Shown piece by piece: positions 21,418 to 34,211 of a DNA stretch of 64,000 nt (position 1 is its first letter; the number at the start of each line of letters is the position of its first letter). Source of the DNA: Chlorella sorokiniana. Lineage: Eukaryota; Chlorophyta; Trebouxiophyceae; Chlorellales; Chlorellaceae. The notes beneath the pieces were generated by a model. The model worked only from the letters and a program-made list of their open reading frames with translations, had not been told where the DNA came from and searched no databases. The stretch is taken from positions 1,736,001 through 1,800,000 of the forward strand of contig CP084620.1 of the NCBI GenBank assembly GCA_025917655.1, given 5' to 3'. The translations under genes were made by a program, and so were the position numbers.

Positions 21418-24400
21418 ATGGCGTCTGCTGGAGCAGACTCGCCCTCAACGCAGCCGTTTTTAGCCTCGCCCAGGGGCACGATCACTCCCAGAACGCTTAC
21501 TCGCTCGTTGAGCTTTGCAGGAGGCACCCCTTCTGATATCCTGAAAGTGGGGCTTCAGCACTCACGGAATGAGCTGGTGTTGCTGTTCAGTAGGTGAGAT
21601 CCGCGTCTGGCAGGGCACAGGTTGTCTACATGTCTCCGACACCCTCCACGATGTCCGTCTGACTTGACAAACCTTAGTCGAGGGGGCCACTGCCACGCTT
21701 TCTGCCGCCTGTTTCAATGTTCTGGACACTTTGGTCATGCCTGCCAGATGGACCGCCCCTTGTCACCGGCGCCTCTAGCCCCGACACCCCTTCCCCTGCA
21801 GCTGCGTCTGCTGGTGGTTCTCTACTTACATCATGCCGCTGCGCAGGCTGCCACTCATCTATGTGCTCATCTATGTGCGTGTCCCCTCCACCCCGCACGC
21901 AGGTGCATGGCCAAGGGCAAGGCCTCCAAGCCCATCCTGCTGCCGCACGTGCTGCTGGATGAGCTGCACGCCGTGTGCGAGGAGTGCAACAACCCGGGCC
22001 TGAAGAACAGCGAGCTGGCGGCTATGCTGAGGACGGTGCAGGAGGCGGTGGTGATTGCGCCCGCGTCGCCTTTGCGCTGCGACCCACCATGGGAGAGTGG
22101 TACTACATGCGGTGAGGGGCAGCGAGCAGGCCCCCGACCCTGCATCAATGCGCGGGAGCAGCTTCTTGCTGCAGACCGATGTCTGATGACAAATGCGGTG
22201 CTATGCAGTTGCTCGTTGCCACCCTTGCGGTTGAAAAGCTGCATGCTGCGCGCCCCCAGGCCCCCTGACCCCAACCCAGCAACTCCTTGTCACCACCACC
22301 CTTCCCTGCCCTCCCCAACTGCTCCATGCAGCATCAACGTGGACGACATGCGGGTGGAGGAGATGACGGCAGCACACTACCTGGCCTTCAAGGAGAAGCT
22401 GGTGCCGCCAGAGGACGGTGAGGCGCTGGCGCAGGGGCGATGCAGCGGACTGGTAGCTTGGTCATGGGCGGGCAGTCGATCCGCAGGGTGCAACCTGGCC
22501 ATTGTCCTGGGCTGCACCATCAATCGGCAGCTGTGTCCCCGTCTGTTGGCTCGCAGGGGAGCTGCTGGGTGCGTTGCACGTGGGACGTCGTGTTTGGCTG
22601 CCGGTTGGAGCCGCGGTTATACGCTCTCCAGTCTTGCCTGTGCCCAAATCCTCCCCAGTTGATGTTTGATGACTGCTTTCCGTTTTTTTCCCAAAGCTTC
22701 CGCTCAAGACAGCATTTGCGGCCTGCGCGAGTCACTGTAATGGCCCTAGCGCCGCTGCAGATCGCCATGGCTACGACCCCTTTGTGTTGGAGCTGGACAT
22801 GAAGCCGTTCTCGGCGCACCATCCCAAGATCACCCTGCAGGTGGGTCATGCACAACCTTCTTCAAGCGCCTGGCACCATGGAGCGCGCTGGCTCAGCTGA
22901 CCCAGCCACCCCCTGGTGTCCCGCAGAGCCACATTGGCAACGGCGTGTCGTTCCTGAACAAGACGCTGTCGGCCAAGCTGTTCTCTCCTAACTCCAACGC
23001 CGAGGGCAGGTGGGCGGTGCTCAGCCAGCTGCCACAGGCAGCCGCGCGGGGATGGCGGGATGAGGGTAGGCCTGGCATGTTGGGCGCCCATGCTGCTTCC
23101 TGGCCCCCATGCAGCCAGCTGATGCTGGATTTCCTGCGGGAGTTCAAGCACAACGGGGAGAAGCTGCTGCTCAGGTGTGGAACGTGTGGGGACGGCCCGG
23201 GGTGCATGCCTGCGGGTGGCCTGAGCGTTGCGACAGCCATCACCGCGTCCCCTCCTGCGTGCAGCCAGCGCGTGAACAGCGTGCAGCGCCTGCGCCACTC
23301 GCTGCTGCGCGCCGACCGCCTGCTGGAGAAGCACGAGGATGATGTGAGTCATGGAAGGCAGGGTGCAGATGTAACGCATTCTTTACGCAGAAGTTGTGCT
23401 CATTGCCCTGTGCAAAACATGCTGCTGCCGCCCTGCATGCGCCTGATGTCGTCCCGCCCTCAGCCGCCGCCGCACGTGCCCTCGCCACATGTGTGCAGGA
23501 GCCCATCAGCGCTGTGGTGGGCATCGACGAGCTCGGCTTCCTGCCGGGTTGGGGCTCCACGGTTGGACGCGTGCGCGAGTCCTTCCAGCTGCTGCTGGAC
23601 ATTGTGCAGGCGCCCGACGCCGACACGCTGGAAAAATTCCTGGCTCGCCTGCCCCTCATGTTCAAGGTGCGGGGTGGGGCGTCGCTTCTAACCTGCCTGC
23701 TGTTTCATGATTTCAAAAACACTGGCATGCGACTTGCGTTTGCCAGCTCTTCCCTTGCAGGTGGTCATCCTTTCGCCGCATGGATACTTTGGCCAGACGA
23801 ACGTGCTTGGAATGCCTGACACAGGGGGCAGGTGGGCGGCAGCTGCTGCAAGGGATTGTTGGGAGGAGCACGGGCTGGGCAGAGGCCAGGGTGTGGTGCA
23901 GGTTGCGGGTGCCGGAACAGCTGTGCGCGGGCCCCGCATATCGTGGGTTGGAGGCACAGGCATGTCCGATGCTCAGCTGAGCCTTTCCCACCAGGCTGGC
24001 CGGCCCCCGCGCCCCCTGACATGGCCACAGTCTCCGCCCTCTGTATACTTTGAGTGTGCGCCAACGCGCTGGGTGGACCGCAAGCACGACTTGCCGGGGG
24101 TGGTGAGGCGCTCCCCAAGGCCCACTCACCCTGCTGGCGGTGCTGCTGCGCTTTGCATGTTCCATCCGTCCTCTTGCCACCCATCCTGTCTGCCCTGGTC
24201 ACCTGGCACAGCACGGCCCACTGAAAGCACATCCACCCTTCTTCTTCATACTGCAAGTCGCTCGCCATGCACGTCACCTAAAGCTCCCTCTTCATTGCCC
24301 GCCCTCCTCCTCCTCAGGTGGTCTACATTCTGGACCAGGTGCGGGCGCTGGAGCGGGAGATGACGCAGCGCCTGGAGGATGCAGGGATACAGGTGGGTGG

Positions 24401-27400
24401 GTGGGTGTTTTTTTGTTTTGTTGGGTCGGGGGTCTGGCAGCCATGAAGCCTTGCGAGCAGCAAATGTGGCGAGCTGGATTCGGGCAGCATGCATGCACCA
24501 ACACCCATCCACTTGCCCCTCACCTCCATCCCTCTCGGCAGAATGTGGCGGCAGACATCGTGGTGCTGACGCGCCTCATTCCGGATGCCCAGGGCACCAC
24601 CTGCAACGAACGCCTGGAGCCCATCAGCGGCTGCCGCAATGCGCGCATCTTGCGCGTGCCCTTCCCGGGACCGCGAGGGGTAAGGGACGCGGGAGGAGCA
24701 CGGGGCTTGTTGCTGGCGTGTTGCGCATGCAAGACATGCAGGGCGGGGCAGGGTGGGCGGCCCTCGGCTTCCGCTGCTTCTCAGGCTGCTCACAGCGCGC
24801 CCGCCCCCTCTTGCAGCCGCGTGCTGAGCAAGTGGGTGTCCCGCTTCGACCTGTGGCCCTACCTGGAGCGCTTCACCATCGATGCCACCAAGGAGATTCT
24901 GGCGGAGCTGGGGGCAAACCCGACCTGATCATCGGCAACTACAGGTGATGCAGCATAGCGAACGCTGGTACGGCAGCAGGGCAGCCTGCCGGAGACCTGC
25001 TGACACGACTGCGGCCTGCCCGCTTCCTTGCACGATGGCTCATAGGCCCCTGCCCCTTCTGTGCTGCTGTGCAGCGACGGCAACCTGGTGGCCACCCTGA
25101 TGAGCCGTGAGTTCCTGGGTTTGATTGGGTTGACGGCGGCGCTGCACCGCATCACGCCGCGCTCTGCTCACTGTTACGGTGGTGGTCTCATTGCGTGCCG
25201 CTGTTCTCCGCCCTGCCGCCGCAGATCGTATGAACGTGACGCAGTGCAACATCGCGCACGCGCTGGAGAAGACCAAGTGAGTCGCGGCTCCTCCCCTGAA
25301 CGCTTATCCCCCTGGCTGTGCAGCATGCTCCAGCTTCCAGACGGCAGGGACAGAGAGGCGCGCTGCTCATTGCCTACGGCCATTCCTGCCTGTAGCTGGC
25401 ATCCTGCTGCTGTTTGAGCGGCCCCTGTGCACTCCTCGCACCCCCCGCCTCCCTTGGGTCAGGTACGAGGACGCCGACATCTACTGGCAGCGGCTGGACG
25501 ACAAGTACCACTTCTCCTGCCAGTTCACCGCCGACCTGATCGCCATGAACCACGCCGACTTCATCATCACCAGCACCTACCAGGTGGGCGTGTGCGGAGG
25601 AGGGGGACCTGCTTGTAGGTGGGCGTCGCCCGAGTGAAGCAGAGCAGGTGAAGCGGGGCGGCAGTGCTGGTAAGCGTCTTCCCTTCAAGCATGCGCCGCC
25701 TGCACCGCTGACGGCGCCGCAGGAGATTGCTGGCCACGAGGAGTTTGTGGGGCAGTATGAGAGCTACAAGTCGTTCACCATGCCCCACCTGTACCGCGTG
25801 GTCGAGGTGCGCCGCTGTCCTGACTTTCCCGGCTGCAGCCGGCACTTGCAGCCGCACTGTCCTGCCGTGATGCATACGCCGGTATGTGCTGCTGAGCATG
25901 CTGGGTTCCATTCCCAGCTTGCCCCTTTGTTGCTCCCATCGGTCCCAGGGCATCGACGTCTTCTCCCCCAAGTTCAACATTGTGTCCCCGGGCGCCGACC
26001 CCGACATTTACTTCCCGTACAAAGAGGTACGGCAGGGGGCGTGGGCTGCCCACAGCTCTCCTGCCCCACAAGCTTTGCTGCAGAGGGAGCCCTGCACACG
26101 GTTCGTGACCGCCTGCTGTGCTCCTCTGCGGCCGTTGGTGCAGAAGGAGCGGCGCCTGACAGGGCTGCACCCCGACATTGAGGAGCTGCTGTTCGACCCT
26201 GACTTCAAGGGAGCTGTGGGTGCGTCGGGACCGCTCGCGGCACAGAAAACGCATCAATGGTCAGCCCCGGCACCAGCTCTTGGCCGGCCCTGAGACAAAC
26301 TTACCCCCTGTCGTCGCGCGCCCCCCGCGCGCATGCAGGCCAGCTGGCGGACCGCAACAAGCCGATTCTGTTCTCCATGGCCAGGCTGGACAAGGCAAGG
26401 CTGGGCTGTAGTACAAGCAGGAGCTGCAACTGCTGCGGCGGGAGCACATCTGCACTATTGCCGCTCTGTCGGGCGTTGTGTGTGCCCTCAAGTCCATGGA
26501 CCACCCCAGCGCCCCCACTCCACCCCACACACACAGGTGAAGAACCTGACGGGCCTGGCGGAGTGGTACGCCGGCAACGAGCGCCTGCGGGGCCTGGTCA
26601 ACCTGGTGATCGTGGGTGAGCCGCGGCTGGCTGGCTGAGCAGCTGCGGGGCTCCGTGCTGGAGAGGCCTGTGTCCAGTGTGCTCCGCAGGAGCGCTGCCC
26701 TGCGCCTGCTAGTGCTGAGGCCGCCGCCCATGCTCCTCCCGTCCTCAGGCGGCGTGATCGACCCCAACGCCACTATGGACCGCGAGGAGGCGGACGAGTG
26801 CCGCAAGATGCACAAGATCATCGAGCAGTACGACATGAAGTCCACCTTCCGCTGGATTGTGGCGCAGAAGAACCGCGTGCGCAACGGCGAGCTGTACCGA
26901 TACGTGGCAGACTTGCGGGGCGCTTTGCGCAGCCCGCGCTGTACGAGGGTGAGGCCTGGTGTGCGCGTGGGAGAGGAAACCGTGTGGGTGGGTGTGGGTG
27001 GAGGCGTGAAGAAGGGGTTTATGGGGGGCGGCGTAATCAGCGGCAGATGTTGCAATATATTGTTCGAAGATTGCGGGGCAACCGCCCCACTGCTGCGGCC
27101 GCCCTGCAGCCTTTGGCCTGACGGTGATCGAGGCGATGACCTGCGGCTTGCCCACCTTTGCCACCAACCACGGCGGCCCCTCCGAGATCATCAAGCACAA
27201 GAAGTCGGGTGAGGCCGGGCAGCAGGCCCACGCCCAGGGGCTTTGTCTGTGGCCAACCCCAACCACCAGCCAGCGGAAACCTGGCCCTCAGCCGCGACTC
27301 TCAATGTCAGCCTTCCCCTCTTGGCTTCCCCGTCGCCCCCCCACACCCCCACCCAGGCTTCCACATCGACCCATACCACGGCTCCAACAACGCCGACCTC

Positions 27401-28146
27401 ATGGCCGACTTCTTCGAGCGCTGCGCCAAGGACCCCGGCCACTGGACCAAGGTCAGCGAAGCCGCCATGGAGCGCATCTTCTCGCGGTGAGCCCCCCTCC
27501 CCCGCCCTCTCCCCCAAGACAGCGTTTGGCTTGGGCTGGCTAGCAAGCCGCTTCTATGTCCTGGTTTGACGCCAGCAGCTGTATGAACTCGCGTGCCCCC
27601 TCCCCACACACACACGCACACATGCACACACATGCGGCGTCTCATGCTCACCTTATACAGCTACACGTGGCCCATCTACGCCTGCCGCCTGGTCACTCTC
27701 TCCAACATCTACACCTTCTGGAAGCACGTCTCCTCCCTGGAGTCTCGCGAGACCAAGCGCTACCTTGGTGGGTGCTCTTGCAACGGCGCGAGAGCTGGAC
27801 ACCCTGCCAGTGTGCCGCACTGCGCTGCGCACCTGTTGCCCATCCTTGCGCTGTCGCCACCTTGCAGAGATGCTGTACATCCTCATGCACCGGCGGCTGG
27901 TGGACAAGGCAAGGCATTGGCCAGCTGGGAGGGGCATGACCCCCACACCACCTGCTTCGCTGCCGCCCACCTGTCATGGGCTGCCACACGCTGCCCAGCC
28001 TGCAGCCCTCTCAGCCCACGCGCTGCCAGCCCACCTTGCCGCTGCATCTGCACCTTCGTCAACCTGTGCAGATGGCAGACGGCGATGCGTTCAAGCAGCA
28101 GCAGCTGGAAGATCTGCAGAGCGCACATTCTGCCGCCACGACATAG
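21418..28146 (+). CDS. SUS: Sucrose synthase (SUS), about 25 exons
   Basis: Reversible cleavage of sucrose with UDP to UDP-glucose and fructose. ATG 21418 gives [20 protein letters not shown], with TRSLSFAGG soon after. The SUS-specific N-terminal domains follow: [14 protein letters not shown] (about 21950), MGEWYYMR (22090), [15 protein letters not shown] (about 22772), [20 protein letters not shown] (22927). The GT-B catalytic part has [20 protein letters not shown] across an intron (23773/24318), DLIIGNYSDGNL (about 24925/25075), [12 protein letters not shown] (25240), [13 protein letters not shown] (25965), [17 protein letters not shown] (26365/26537) and [16 protein letters not shown] with the E-x7-E sugar-donor motif (27105-27150), then [11 protein letters not shown]. 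The last exon encodes [20 protein letters not shown] plus AATT, ending at TAG 28144-28146, a polar tail not usual in plant SUS. Single missing bases at 22060 and 24910 interrupt the frame. Long CA-rich and GT-rich tracts lie in introns. Confidence 0.95.
27605..27632. repeat. CA-rich microsatellite in a sucrose synthase intron
   Basis: Imperfect (CA)n tract interrupted by G and T, in a short intron near the 3' end of the gene. Confidence 0.7.
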
Positions 28147-28818
28147 AGTCTCTGCTGGCCCACCAGCCCACGCCATTCCAAGAAATGCAATCTGACGAAG
28201 ACTGGTATGATTGCATCGCTATTCTATCCTACCTGCAGATGCCAGAGGTTGGCAAGGACGAGGAGCTGGAGGCCCCTGAGACCATGAAAGTGGGCTTTGG
28301 CGCCATGTGACGCGTGGCAAGCCAAGCTTGCGCAGTCATCCCTCATGCGGCTCTCTGTCCCGGGGTCTGGCTCATCTACCTGCTGTTCCCTTTTACCGCC
28401 TGCTTGTATCCAACTTTTTGCCTTCCTTTCGCAAATGGCTGTTGTGTACCCAGATACCTTTCCAACAAGCCTGCAATAAATCGCAACAGCTCACTCTAGC
28501 ATGGCTGCACGCCATCTGCCACTCAACTGTGTCGCATCCCCAGCACATGCTGTCTAAGTTGCATGTATGTCATGTAGTCAGAGTTTGAGTCACAATTTTG
28601 TCATGTCCTGCCCATTGCTACTGTACACAGCCCGCAATTAAGCCCGTTAGGGTTCACATACCCACAGAGAGCCACTGAGGACTTGAACATGGCGCATGCT
28701 GGCGGTGCATGCAGGTTGTTGCTGGCAGGCTGGGGTGTGCCCCCAAGGCAGGAGCAGCGGCGCTCCCTGGCCGAGCCTGTTGATGTGGCACGCTTCACAA
28801 GGGCTGGGCACAGCGTGC
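28147..28818. other. Convergent intergenic region, no gene seen
   Basis: 3' flanks of sucrose synthase and of the acetolactate synthase subunit. It contains AATAAA near 28476 but no open frame that resembles a protein. Confidence 0.5.
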
Positions 28819-31428
28819 TCACAGCATGATGCGGCTGCCCGCCACGCGCCCCAGGAACTTGGAGTCCAGGCCGCTGTCGCGCTCCATGCACACGCGGCCG
28901 GTGCGCGCCACCTCCAGGATGCCTGCAGGCACACGGCGACGACGGTGTGAGCGCAAGCGGCGCTGGTGGCGCCGGGACCGCAGAGAAGGAACTGGTCGCC
29001 ACTGATCATGCATCCTGACTCTAGCGCTTGCACCCCCCTCCTTCGAGCCTCTCCCCCCCCCCCCAAAAAACAACAACACAAGAAACGAACACCACTCCCG
29101 GACAAACCCCGGACAACCCATACCCCACCCCTGCCAGCCCAGGCAGGGTATCCAGCCTCACCGTACGGCTCCAGCACCCTTGAGCGCCAGCATCTTGTCC
29201 TCCTTGCCCGTCGCCTCCAGCGTCAGCGTGTTGACGCTCACGTCGCACACCCGGGCGCGGAAGATCTGCGGGGGGCGCACAGGCGGTGCAGCAGTTTTGA
29301 GCCCGGTCCAGCCAGCGGCTGCCCCCCCCTGCGGCAGCTGTGTGCCGCAGAAGCATGCACGGCGCCGTGAGCAGCATCCCCAGCACGTCTACACCGCCCG
29401 CCGGCGGCACCCACCGAGGGCGGGAGACGAGCTCGCCGCGCTGCTGCGCGCTGCACGACACCTTGACCAGCATGAGCTCGCGCGCCACGTGCGGCACGTT
29501 GGTCAGCTCCTCCACCTGGGGGGGGATGGGAGGTCGGGGGTGAGTAGGTGTGGGACGGGAAACGCATGTCGGCTGCCGGGGGAGAGCGTGGCGCATGGCA
29601 GGCACGGGCGCGGGCGCGGCGGGCGGCGCCCCCACCTTCTCCACGTACACCAGCTTGTTCAGCTGCTTGATGAGCTTGGCGATGGAGGCCCCCGAGGCGG
29701 GGACCACCATGGTGATGCGGCTGCGCCCTCCCGCTCGCTGTTGCCCACCGCCAGCGACTGCACGTTGTAGCCGCGCCGCGCAAACACGCCCGTCACCTGG
29801 TTCAGCACCCCGGGCACATCCTGCACCTCGATGGACAGCACGTACGGCTCGCTGACGCCCTCCGCCGCGGGGTCGTAGGCTGCGGGGGCGAGAGGGTGGG
29901 TAGGAAGTGGGGGTGAGGGGTTGGAGGGGGTGAGGGAGTATGGTGGGGGAGGGACGTGGAGCAAGACCTGGGTCTGGGTTTCAGCCAAACGGCCCCACTG
30001 CTGGGAAATGGGAGCGGCGGAGCCAGCACCAGCAAGGCCCAAGCGTCCCCTCCGCTCGCGCACAATACCTCCCTGCATCCCAGCCCCACCCACCTGCATC
30101 CAGCACGTTGATGCCGTACACGTCGCCGTCGCTGGACGCCAGCGCCGGCTGCTGCACCGCAGAGTGCGGCCGCGGCGCGTGCTGCGTCCTGCGGGCCGCA
30201 GTGAACAGAAGGGTGCGTCGACCCAACTCTAGCTACAGTCTAACTACAGTGCAAACTTCAAAGGCCAGCTCCGAGCAAGCCACGGCGACAGCCTGAGGCC
30301 GCCGGCAGCGCGCGCGCCCAGCCCTGCCAGCCCGCCCACCTGCCCCACGCCCCCGTGTCGAACATGCGCTCGCCGCGTTTGAGTGAGATGCGCCCCGTGC
30401 GCACCAGCTCCGCCACCCCAAACTTGGCCATCACGCGGCGGAAGGCCTCCATCTGGGGGATAGGGGGCAGGGGAGGGGTGCCCCGCGATGAGGCAGCGGC
30501 TCTGCCCAGCCCAGGAGGGCCCCGGTTGTGGTTGCCCATGCGCAGCAAGCCCCAGGAAGGGCGCGGCTCGCGCCCCACACTCCTGCAGCCTCCCGGCGCC
30601 GCCCTTGCTGCCGCAGCAGCGCCCTGCGGCGGGCGCGCACCTTGCCCACGTCTCCGGTGACCTGCAGCGTCATGGTGCGGTCGGAGCAGTCGACGGCGTG
30701 GGCGCGGAAGATGTCGGCAATCTGCGTGACCTCGGTGCGGGTGGGGCCGGGGGCGCGTGCACCTGCAACGACACAAGAACTTCCTTAAAAACACGGGGCC
30801 CGGCCAGGCGGCGGCGCCCTGCGCACGTGAACAACGCGCCCCGCTGCAGCGCTCGCCTCGGCCCGGGCGGGCGCGGTGCACCGCCGCCACCCGCCACCCC
30901 CACCCCGCGCCCACCTTGATGAGCATGAGCTCCCGCTCCACGTGCGCCTCGTCGGTGATGTCCTCCACGTACCGCACGTTGACCAGCTTGGAGATCTGCG
31001 GCGCGGCCGGGGCGGCAGGCGGTGCAGTTGTGGTTTGGGGGTGGGGCGGCTTCACTGCGCTGCGGCGCGCGGCCTTCCCCATTGAACAGCAGCTGCGCTG
31101 GCCTGCAGCAGTTCTTGTCCAGTGTGCAGCGGCAGCCTCCCCCGCAGCAGCGCCGCTGGCCCACCTGCTTGGCCAGGTTGGCCACCACGGCATCGGTGCC
31201 GGTGGCCACGATGGTGAAGAGGGCCTTGTCCACCGTCAGCCCCACCGCCAGGCTCTCGATGTTGGCGCCCCGCCGCGCAAACACCCCCGCCACGCGGTTG
31301 ATCAGCCCGCTCTCGTCTGCCACAAACACGGACAGCATGTGCTTGCGCACGCCCTCCTCCAGCGGCTGCGGCTCAAACGCGTACACGTCGGCGGCCTCCT
31401 CCTGCTGTGCGGCGGCGGCGGCTGCCAC
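28819..31428 (-). CDS. AHASS: Acetolactate synthase regulatory (small) subunit, two-module plant type; 5' exon not found
   Basis: Regulatory subunit of acetohydroxyacid synthase, the first step of valine, leucine and isoleucine synthesis, in the plastid; it activates the catalytic subunit and carries feedback inhibition. Two tandem ACT-domain modules are visible on the minus strand. Module 1: [20 protein letters not shown] and [12 protein letters not shown] (31340-31240), [20 protein letters not shown] (about 30970), then [18 protein letters not shown] (about 30400). Module 2: [20 protein letters not shown] and [12 protein letters not shown] (29845-29745), [37 protein letters not shown] and the end [10 protein letters not shown] with TGA at 28819-28821. 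The first exon I can place opens after an acceptor at 31428 with [19 protein letters not shown]; no ATG lies in that exon, so a transit-peptide exon must be upstream. One candidate is ATG 31946 (MVVSCELVAIDLSILSCF), but I see no good donor. A missing base near 29726 breaks the frame. Confidence 0.92.
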
Positions 31429-32448
31429 CTGCGGCGGCAAGGCGCGGGGCCCGGGCAGGGCATGATGGACGGGTGTGCTACATTGCTCGTTTCATGCTCT
31501 AATCTTCCTCTTCCGCACTGTTGAAACGCACACATTGCTGCAAAGGTTGTCAACAGCGCAAGCAGCTGCGAGGCCGGCAACAGCGGCAGCAGCAGCGGCG
31601 CCGCGGCGTGGGCAAAAGGCTGGGAGACCCCGCTTCAGAGTTTTTATGATCCATGTAAGATTGAAAAGTCGTAATCTGGCAGCAGAAGCGCAGCAGCGCT
31701 GCCCTCGGGCTGCGCGCCCTGCATGCCGTCAGAGCTGCGGAGCCCTTGCGCACCTGTGGCCGACTGTGCTCCTTCCTAGAAATGCGCTGCTGCAGGACGG
31801 GCTGCTGTCGAGGTCTGCCGCTCAGGGCCAGGCGAGCCGCAGGAGCTCCGTGCGCTGCGCAGGCAGCTTGCCGGCAACTGCTGTAACCTGCGAAAACATG
31901 ATAATATGCTCAGATCGATGGCAACGAGCTCACACGAGACGACCATCCTCGACCCAAGCACTCACTCATTGGCCTGCATGGCTGCTTTCGGCGCATCAAC
32001 ACCCTCGGGAACGCCGTAAAGGTGCTAAGATGAGCACGGATTGCCCCATCCATGTTAGCCGTGCCCCATCATCCAGCTCATCCTTCCAGTTGGCACGCCC
32101 CAACATGCGAGGCTCGACATGGGACATTCTCGGACTTGCTGCCTGGCAGGGCCTCACCACTCCAAGATCCTTGCATTTTCAAGCCAAACCTGCTCCTTAC
32201 GTGGATAAAACTTGCCACAAGTTGATGGAATCGCAACCAACAACGGGCGGTATGGGATGATGGCAGAGCAGGGCGGGGCGGTCCGGCAGGACGGCATGCC
32301 GCCTTCACGGCAAAGGGATTTGTGGGTAGGCAGGTTCCCGCCAGGGAGCGCAACAAAGTCAGTCAGGAGCAAAGTGCAATGCAAACGCAAAACTGTGTGC
32401 CGTGCGCAATTGGAGATGGGTGTGCGGCCAGCGTGCATGTGGGCCTGT
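31429..32448. other. Gap probably holding the 5' exon of the acetolactate synthase subunit
   Basis: About 1 kb upstream of the first placed exon of AHASS and downstream of the DUF1295 stop, both on the minus strand. A Ser/Arg/Ala-rich minus-strand frame at 31776-31946 would suit a transit peptide. No other gene is evident. Confidence 0.4.
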
Positions 32449-34211
32449 TCACACAGCCCTGGCACGCAGGCGCGTGCTCTGCCGAGCGGGCGCCGGCTCT
32501 GCAGCCAGCGCCCGTGCCGTCTTGCGAGGCGAGCGCGACGGGCGGCTGGCAGTGGACTGCGACGCTGCCGCCTCCTCCCCCTCGCCATCAGCCGTGTTGG
32601 CAGCGCTCTTGACGGTGCGACCGCGGGTGCGACGCTTGCTGGCGGTTGTGGGCGCCGCCGCCGCCGCCGCCGTCTCCTCCCCCCGCGCTCACGGTGGCCG
32701 GCGTCACCGGCGCGCCCTGAGCCGAGGCAGCAACCCTGCTGCTGCGCCGGGTGCCCTTGGCGCCGGAGGTTGTGGATGGGGTGGCAGGGGGGCGGGTGGG
32801 GTGGCCTCGGCCTTGGCTGGGAACCAGGGGATGAAGCACGAGGTGGTGGCCTGGTACTGGCGGTAGCTGGGGTACTTGTCAGCCGAGATTTTCTCGGTCA
32901 GCCAGGTGCTGCCCTGGAAGAGCAGGATGAGCTGCAGGGCGCCGCAATGGTCCAGTTGAGCCAGCGGCCTGCAGGGAGCAGGGGGCGGGGGTGCGGCACG
33001 TGAGTCGGTGCCAGATGCATGCAGGGCCGCCCCCGAGCTGCGCTTCCCGGGTGGAGAAGCTGCTGTTGGCAGGGTGCGGGCAGAGGGCGCAAGCGTGTCT
33101 TGCAGCACCGTCTGCACGGGGCAGCAGCAGCAGGCTATGCCCACCGCTGGCCGCCACTCCAAAGAGGTAGAAGGACAGCCAGAGCGACTGCTCCGCCCAG
33201 AAGTTGGGGTGGCGGCTGAAGCGCCACAGGCCAGAGGTGAGGAAGCCGCGCTTGTACTCGCCCGCTAGCCGCTTGCCCGCCGCGAGCTTGGCGTGCTTGG
33301 CAGTCTGCACCAGGGCGGCGGAAGCAAGGGCCGGCACAGCGCGCTTGACGCCCAGGCCGCCAGCGGGGCTACGGGCTACGCATACGTACGGTGGGGCACA
33401 GCACACGGGGCATGGTGGCCGCGCAGCATGCAGCGAGCACGCGGCCAGGCCACCCCGCCACCACCTCCCCCACCTGGAACACCCACTGCTGCTGGTCGGC
33501 CACCGCCTCATACAGGATGAAGAAGGCGCAGAGGGCGGCGGCCGCCGCGTCCAGCGCGTTGAGCGGCACACCCGCGTTTTGCCAGGCCAGGTAGGCGGGT
33601 GCGGCGAGGGGAGAGGAGCAGCAGGTGCTGGTAGATGGCGATGAAGAGGAGGTTGAAGACCAGGAAGGCGGCCGGGTGCAGGCGGGCGCGCACGTAGGGC
33701 CAGCGGTAGTCCTCGGCCGACCAGCGGTAGCCGCCCTTGCGCGCAAAGTTGGCGGTCAGTCTCAGCCCCCAGACGGAGGCCAGCACGCCCATCACCACCA
33801 GGCGCGGCGACAGCGGCACGCCCGCGCTGGTCAGCCTGTCGTGCAGCGCAAAGTGCCAGACGTAGTAGACGGGCACAATGGACCACAGCTTGTCAACCTG
33901 CACACAGGCCAGCGGTTGTTAGCAGCACGCTGGCGCAGCATGAGAGCCACAACAGCAGGAACCGGGCCCCTGCTCACAAACGAGTGGTTGTTGGTCGGAA
34001 GGCTGGCGACGAAGCAGAATGCTGCGCACAGCAGCGCCACCGCCACCGCCGTTGCCAGCGGGTCAGCGGTGGCGTAAAAGCGCATGAAGATGGCGGACCA
34101 CATGCTCTTGTCGTTGTGTGCCAGGTTGTTGTTCAGCCACTTGCACCAGTACAGTAGCGTGTGCGCAGTTGGCGTCCATCCACCCCAGTCGCCGGCGGCA
34201 GCGGCAGACAT
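32449..34211 (-). CDS. DUF1295 steroid 5-alpha-reductase-like membrane protein with basic C-terminal tail
   Basis: ATG 34211 gives MSAAAAGDWGGWTPTAHTLL, followed by a hydrophobic helix at 34060-33990. The DUF1295 core is complete: DKLWSIVPVYYVWHFAL (33895), LASVWGLRLTANFARKGGYR (33780), EDYRWPYVR (33720), FLVFNLLFIAIYQHLLLL (33665), LYEAVADQQQWVFQ (33510), GFLTSGLWRFSRHPNFWAEQ (33245), LWLSFYLFGVAASGG (33180), WLNWTI (32950), LFQGSTWLTEKISADKYPSY (32910) and RQYQ. This family is related to 3-oxo-5-alpha-steroid dehydrogenases; the substrate is not known for most members. After the usual end there is a long tail, Thr/Pro/Gly-rich then basic (ASKRRTRGRTVKSAANTADG, RPSRSPRKTARAL), ending RLRARAV with TGA at 32449-32451. 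The tail changes frame at least twice around GCC/GGC repeats (32640-32830), probably missing bases, so its length of roughly 140 residues is approximate. Confidence 0.85.

Noticed and set aside
22600-22750. A separate small gene in a sucrose synthase intron
   Set aside because: The open frames there are short and lie between in-phase SUS exons; no family similarity.
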